64,000 nt of DNA from Phoenix dactylifera. Taxonomy: Eukaryota > Streptophyta > Magnoliopsida > Arecales > Arecaceae. The translations under genes and the position numbers were made by a program. The notes under the pieces are model-generated. The model was not told the DNA's origin and did not search any database. It saw only the letters and a list, made by a program, of their open reading frames with translations. This document shows positions 59,900-64,000 of the stretch, one piece after another. Position 1 is the stretch's first letter; each line of letters opens with the position of its first letter. The stretch is from the NCBI RefSeq assembly GCF_009389715.1, contig NC_052399.1:7566585-7630584 (forward strand), in the 5' to 3' direction.

Positions 59900-62800
59900 A
59901 TGGCTCCAATTCAGAGTAGAGGCAAAGCATGTTCTGTTGGTCCGAATAATATGGTCAATGGAAGGTGCTACTTTAGCCACTATGTCCAATTTATTACCAC
60001 CCTTGTGCAGTCTATGTCTCGGGAGCAGAATGATAGGGTGACCGCAGAATGATAGGGTGACCGCAACTCCTTTTGGACATATGCTAAGTTTGCCATATAT
60101 CAAGCAAAGTAGGCCTGTCTTAGACACTTTGCTTTCTTTTTGGGATGATGTCAAGGAAGGTTTTTGGTTTGGTAAAGTTTTAGTGCCTTTTTTAGGAAGT
60201 GAGTTTGCACTCATCCTTGGTTTGAGTGCCATGGGCGATGAGGTAGAATTGTATAAGGAGGGGAGGGTTACTTCTGACCTTATCACCCGTTTTTTTTATG
60301 GTGATCACAAAAAGGCCGGTAGGGATGCAATAGAAAATAGATTACAATTACTAGTTGGAAAGAGAGGACGACAAGATGTAGAAGATTTTACCAAATTATG
60401 GGTTCTATACCTCTTTGTGACGATTCTGTTTCCAACTATATACTACAATGTTCCTAAGGCACTATATTCATATATTGATGATTTAATAGTTGGGGTCTTG
60501 CCGTTTTTGCTTTTGTTCGCCAGCAGATACCTAGTATATCCGAGAGTGTGAGGAGAAGGAACATCAGCGGGAATGAATCTGGTGGATATATGGATGGATG
60601 CACGGTGGCTCTGGTGGTAAGCATCTTTATATTTTTTTTAATTTCATTGTTAAGATATGTATTGTGTTGAAATTTGATGTTCGCATTGATTTTTGGCAGG
60701 CATGGGCTGTTGAGCATTCGAATACCCTTTTAGGCAGCCACCGACCACCGTCTATGTATCCACATCTGTTGCATTGGAGCAACGCCAAATTTTCTTGCAA
60801 GGTGGATGTGATCGCCAAAGTTATGAAGAACTTAAAAAAAATTTAGGTTTGAATATTAATTTGTAACATCACATTTATTTTTACATGATGCAAGATTTAA
60901 GTTTTTGCTTGCGACAGGTGATCGAGAAGCTAGAGCCTAGAGAGAAGGAGTTGCACCTTCTCTCGCGAGGAAGGCCACTATTAGAAGCTCCGAAAGAGAT
61001 AAGTCAAGTAGTGCACATTTAGAAGTACTTGGCACAGATTTATTTCCATGTGGCACACACCTTTTATTTTGCGGCACATACTTATAACCACTTGGTACAC
61101 ATTTAATTCCTTTTATTGTGTTGTTTTAGTTTCCGTCATCCAGCCAAAGTGAATAACCTACATTGGAAAGCTTATAGACCCGCTTAAAAGTGGCTGAGAG
61201 GTCTTTGTTTTTGATTGATAAGAGGGTGTCCAGAATTGAGAAGGTCCTCCGAGATAATGGTCTCTTGGTGGATGACGAAAATGTTCAGCATGATACAGAT
61301 TTTACCGAAGTAAGCAAAGTTTGATGAATTATTAACTATGTCGTCGTGGGGATCATGGTTGTTATTATGAATTAAATACAACTCATTATTAGGTGAGTGA
61401 AGAGCATAATACAGTTGAAGCTAAGGACAAAGGTGTAGTGGAGAAAGATGAGATTCACAATAGTGCAGATGAGGTGGAGGTATGTAATTTTTTGATTTTG
61501 ATAAAATATTTTTTTATCATTATAATATATTGTTTATTACATGAAATGCATATTTTTATCAGGTTATTTGGCCCACTGATGTTGAGGGTGAGAAAGAAGG
61601 TGGACCCATTTCCACGAAATATGTTTCCTCCTGATGCTGGCGCGTGAAGTTCGGAGCACGTGAGCGAAAGGCAACAGAGAAAGCAAAGGCCATAGCACAC
61701 TTTCCAAATACTTATAAAAGGGCAAAAAAGAAACAAAAAATAGACTCTCTAGGTGAAGGTAGGATGGCACTAGCAAATAAAAAGGAGGATTTGTCCACTC
61801 GGTCGAGTAAATTATTGGAGCCTATCACTACTGCACTTATGGAGCTCCGCAAGTCAATTCCACTCGACAAAGAAACATCACCCCCTATAGAGGTATACGA
61901 ATTTGTTCAGTTCCTTAAATATTATGCATACATATGCAATTTGCTAAGTCCATATCATGTTCTTTGCTAAGTAAAATTGTTGTATTCTCATTTCATTTCA
62001 CTTAGCTTTTAGAATAAACCACTAAATTTATTGATGTTGAAAGAGTGGAGACACCAAAGAGTAAACTGAAAGTGGCAAGGAAACATACCTATCACGGGAA
62101 GGGGGAAGGTGTACTCCCTATGTACCATGAAGAAGCTGTTGATTTCTTCCTTGAAGAAAATCACATGGAGTAAGTTACCTAAATTAAGTTTGCAATTTCA
62201 CATTTATCATAATGTAAGTAGCTTAAACATTGGAATGAATTTTGTAGGCACACCATTTGGGAGGATGCAGATACTTTGAAACCATCATGCAATGGTGATG
62301 CTATAGTCTAGCTCCTACATGATGGGCCACTACGCAGTGATGTAGGTTAATTGAAGACATATACCTCACTTAATTTTATATCGACGGTTCTATTTTATGA
62401 AGTTCTTTTAATAAACACAGGTCATCAATGTTTACTTTCGTGTCTTGGAGCTTTTGCATCGAGAAAACACTGAGTGCATTGATAACCTATCTATATTCTT
62501 GCGCTATGAAATACAGGTTCTGAATCATCCTTAAATTTTTAAGATTGTATTAAAAATTATGTGTATTCTGACATAATAAATTTTGTAGACTGCCGTGAAT
62601 CGATATCTATTGTGCGTTTGTGAGGTAACTGTTGATGTTACCAAAAGTATTTTACAGTCCTTGCAGCCTAGTATTCTCAAATGGTTAGGGGACATAGAAC
62701 TCTGCGATCTCCAAAACTGTAGATATCTATTCATTCCAATGAATACATGATGGTATTGGTATTTACTTGTTTTGGACTTGAAGCAGCAGTGTTTTCAATG

Positions 62801-63230
62801 CTACAATTCCATGTGGAGCTTCAATGTTGCAAATGATACTATTAAATTTGTGAGTGTCAGTTGAAAGATGTGTGATATTTTTATTTATACTCACATGTAC
62901 ATTAAAAATAATATATTCTGCACATCCATGTAGGCATCTTTTCTGCGATATTGGCTAAGCGACCGCGTGGGATACCATATCCCCGAAACTGTCATTCATG
63001 AAATTCGAGAGTGTCCACAGCAGACGCCGGATAGTCTCGACTGCGGGGTATACGTGCTCATGTATGTAGAGGTACTGACATGGGGCACTTCGAGACCATT
63101 GCTAGAACAGTTCAAGGATCCCTCTTTATACAGGAGCTGGATTGCAGGCAATATTTTGTTGAATGACCACTGCAGTACAAATGATAGTTTCTGGATATGG
63201 TATGAGAAGACATGTACAAAGAGAGATTAG
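59900..63230 (+). pseudogene. Decayed Ulp1-type (C48) cysteine protease gene of transposon origin
   Basis: Several exons can be traced. 59900-60551 has MAPIQSRGKACSV, LSLPYIKQSRPVLDTLLSFW, FLGSEFALILGLSAMGDEVE and RFFYGDHKKAGRDAIENRLQ. 60697-60845 has AWAVEHSNTLLGSHRPPSMY. Linkers follow near 61393-61900. The protease part is at 62590-63230, with the nucleophile region ECPQQTPDSLDCGVYVLMYV (catalytic Cys codon at 63042). Such N-terminal domain plus Ulp1 combinations are typical of genes carried by plant Mutator-like elements (Kaonashi type). Damage: a 19-bp tandem duplication at about 60029-60066 breaks the first exon; a TGA at 62748 precedes the site of the catalytic His, which is Tyr here (62754-62756); the catalytic Asp position reads Asn (62815-62817). 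No transposon ends were found. SUMO-protease activity is not expected. Confidence 0.75.
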
Positions 63231-64000
63231 AGCAGGCAATGTATTGAGACATTATATTTTTTTACGTAATGTAACATTCATACAATTATGATGAATACAT
63301 ATGTATTATTCAGATGATTCACCAAATTGTCTTCTATGTCGTGCTCTAAATTGGTTGTAATGATTTATAAAATGCCAGGTCACATAAATTAACTGTGCCA
63401 TGCTGTGCCGCTATCTTATGATTGTGTGCCATTGGCAGTACAGGTCAAAAATCAGATAGTTTTGAAACTGTGCCTTGGTGTGCCATGGCTATGGTTGATT
63501 TATATATTATAACTGTGTGCCATGATGTGCCATGTCACACCATGTATATAGATCAAATATTGTAGTTAGCCCTAAAAAGCTATCTCTGAACAATTCCAGT
63601 CAACAGAAGGTCTCTCCACATAAATCAGCCATCCAAAAAGGCATAGCATAAGCTAACATCAACAAATTAAGTTAAAAAAGGAACTTCATAGTATTCCACA
63701 TTGATAAATTCTGAAATAATCCAAAAATTCAATTAGTTGACAATATCAACAATCAACTTCCTTTACTTCAGAAGGTCTTCCTTTACTACAACGTGACCAC
63801 ATCCTTCCCCATCTGCGACGACAATGGAAAAATTTACCAAATATAAGTAATGTGAACTTGCAGCATAAATACATTTCAGAAAGGCAAAGAAAAAGAAATA
63901 TAAACATGAAAGGTTAGGAATACATACTCGACTGCACCATCGATAAGCATTTGGGGCATTACAATTGCACCATTTTTAGACCATCTCGAATCTGAAAGTA
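63231..64000. other. Right flank, possible minus-strand gene end
   Basis: Tandem-like 'gtgccatg' motifs occur at 63395-63545. On the minus strand, segments near 63990-63930 (SRWSKNGAIVMPQMLIDGAV, then a GT donor) and 63830-63765 (DGEGCGHVVVKEDLLK, then a stop) could be the last exons of a gene that starts beyond the window. I do not recognise the family. Confidence 0.25.

Overview
This is nuclear DNA from a flowering plant, most likely a monocot and possibly a palm-like genome. The reasons are a GC-rich intronless zinc-finger homeodomain gene, a meiotic ASY3/PAIR3-type gene with very long introns, and a dense, nested load of plant transposons (CACTA, Ty3/gypsy, LINE, MITEs). The species assignment is inference; the plant origin is firm. 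No tRNA, rRNA or CRISPR was seen.

Layout. 1-885 is unassigned. 886-5919 is a complete CACTA transposon (target duplication CCG). It has no transposase but carries host-gene pieces: a membrane-protein N-terminus fused to an MBOAT/wax-synthase-like acyltransferase, a LINE fragment, and a DUF247 gene fragment. 5990-6549 is a foldback MITE. 6919-11885 is a wrecked, apparently chimeric gypsy element: a 137-bp LTR with an snRNA-type promoter motif, a primer-binding site, gag-protease, and a long truncated 3' LTR. A 654-bp CACTA derivative, itself holding a USE+TATA promoter on the minus strand, is inserted in its leader. 13402-27287 is a 13.9-kb CACTA element on the minus strand (target duplication TGG) with a TNP2 transposase whose four exons splice in phase to 1142 codons, and a TNPA-like second gene with one premature stop. 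It sits inside a LINE RNase H domain and is itself interrupted by a 3.1-kb solo LTR (target duplication TGGTC).

27.6-37.5 kb is relic DNA: more LINE and LTR pieces and a 2.5-kb minisatellite with a 99-bp (33-codon) period. 37.5-53.5 kb holds the main host gene, ASY3, with ten coding exons that I could join in phase to 814 residues. Its seventh intron is 7.3 kb and contains an LTR-element relic and a tandem duplication. A 95-bp solo LTR lies just downstream. 57936-58835 is the zinc-finger homeodomain gene on the minus strand. 59900-63230 is a decayed Ulp1-type protease gene of the kind carried by plant transposons, with a 19-bp duplication and two altered catalytic positions.

The two CACTA elements belong together. 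They share terminal sequences, a 5' leader, and palindromic subterminal repeats whose core differs by end: TATA cores at the 5' end, mainly TTAA cores at the 3' end. The large element could have supplied transposase to the gene-carrying small one. The most noteworthy items are this gene-capturing element with its end-specific palindromes, and the snRNA-type promoters found inside mobile DNA.
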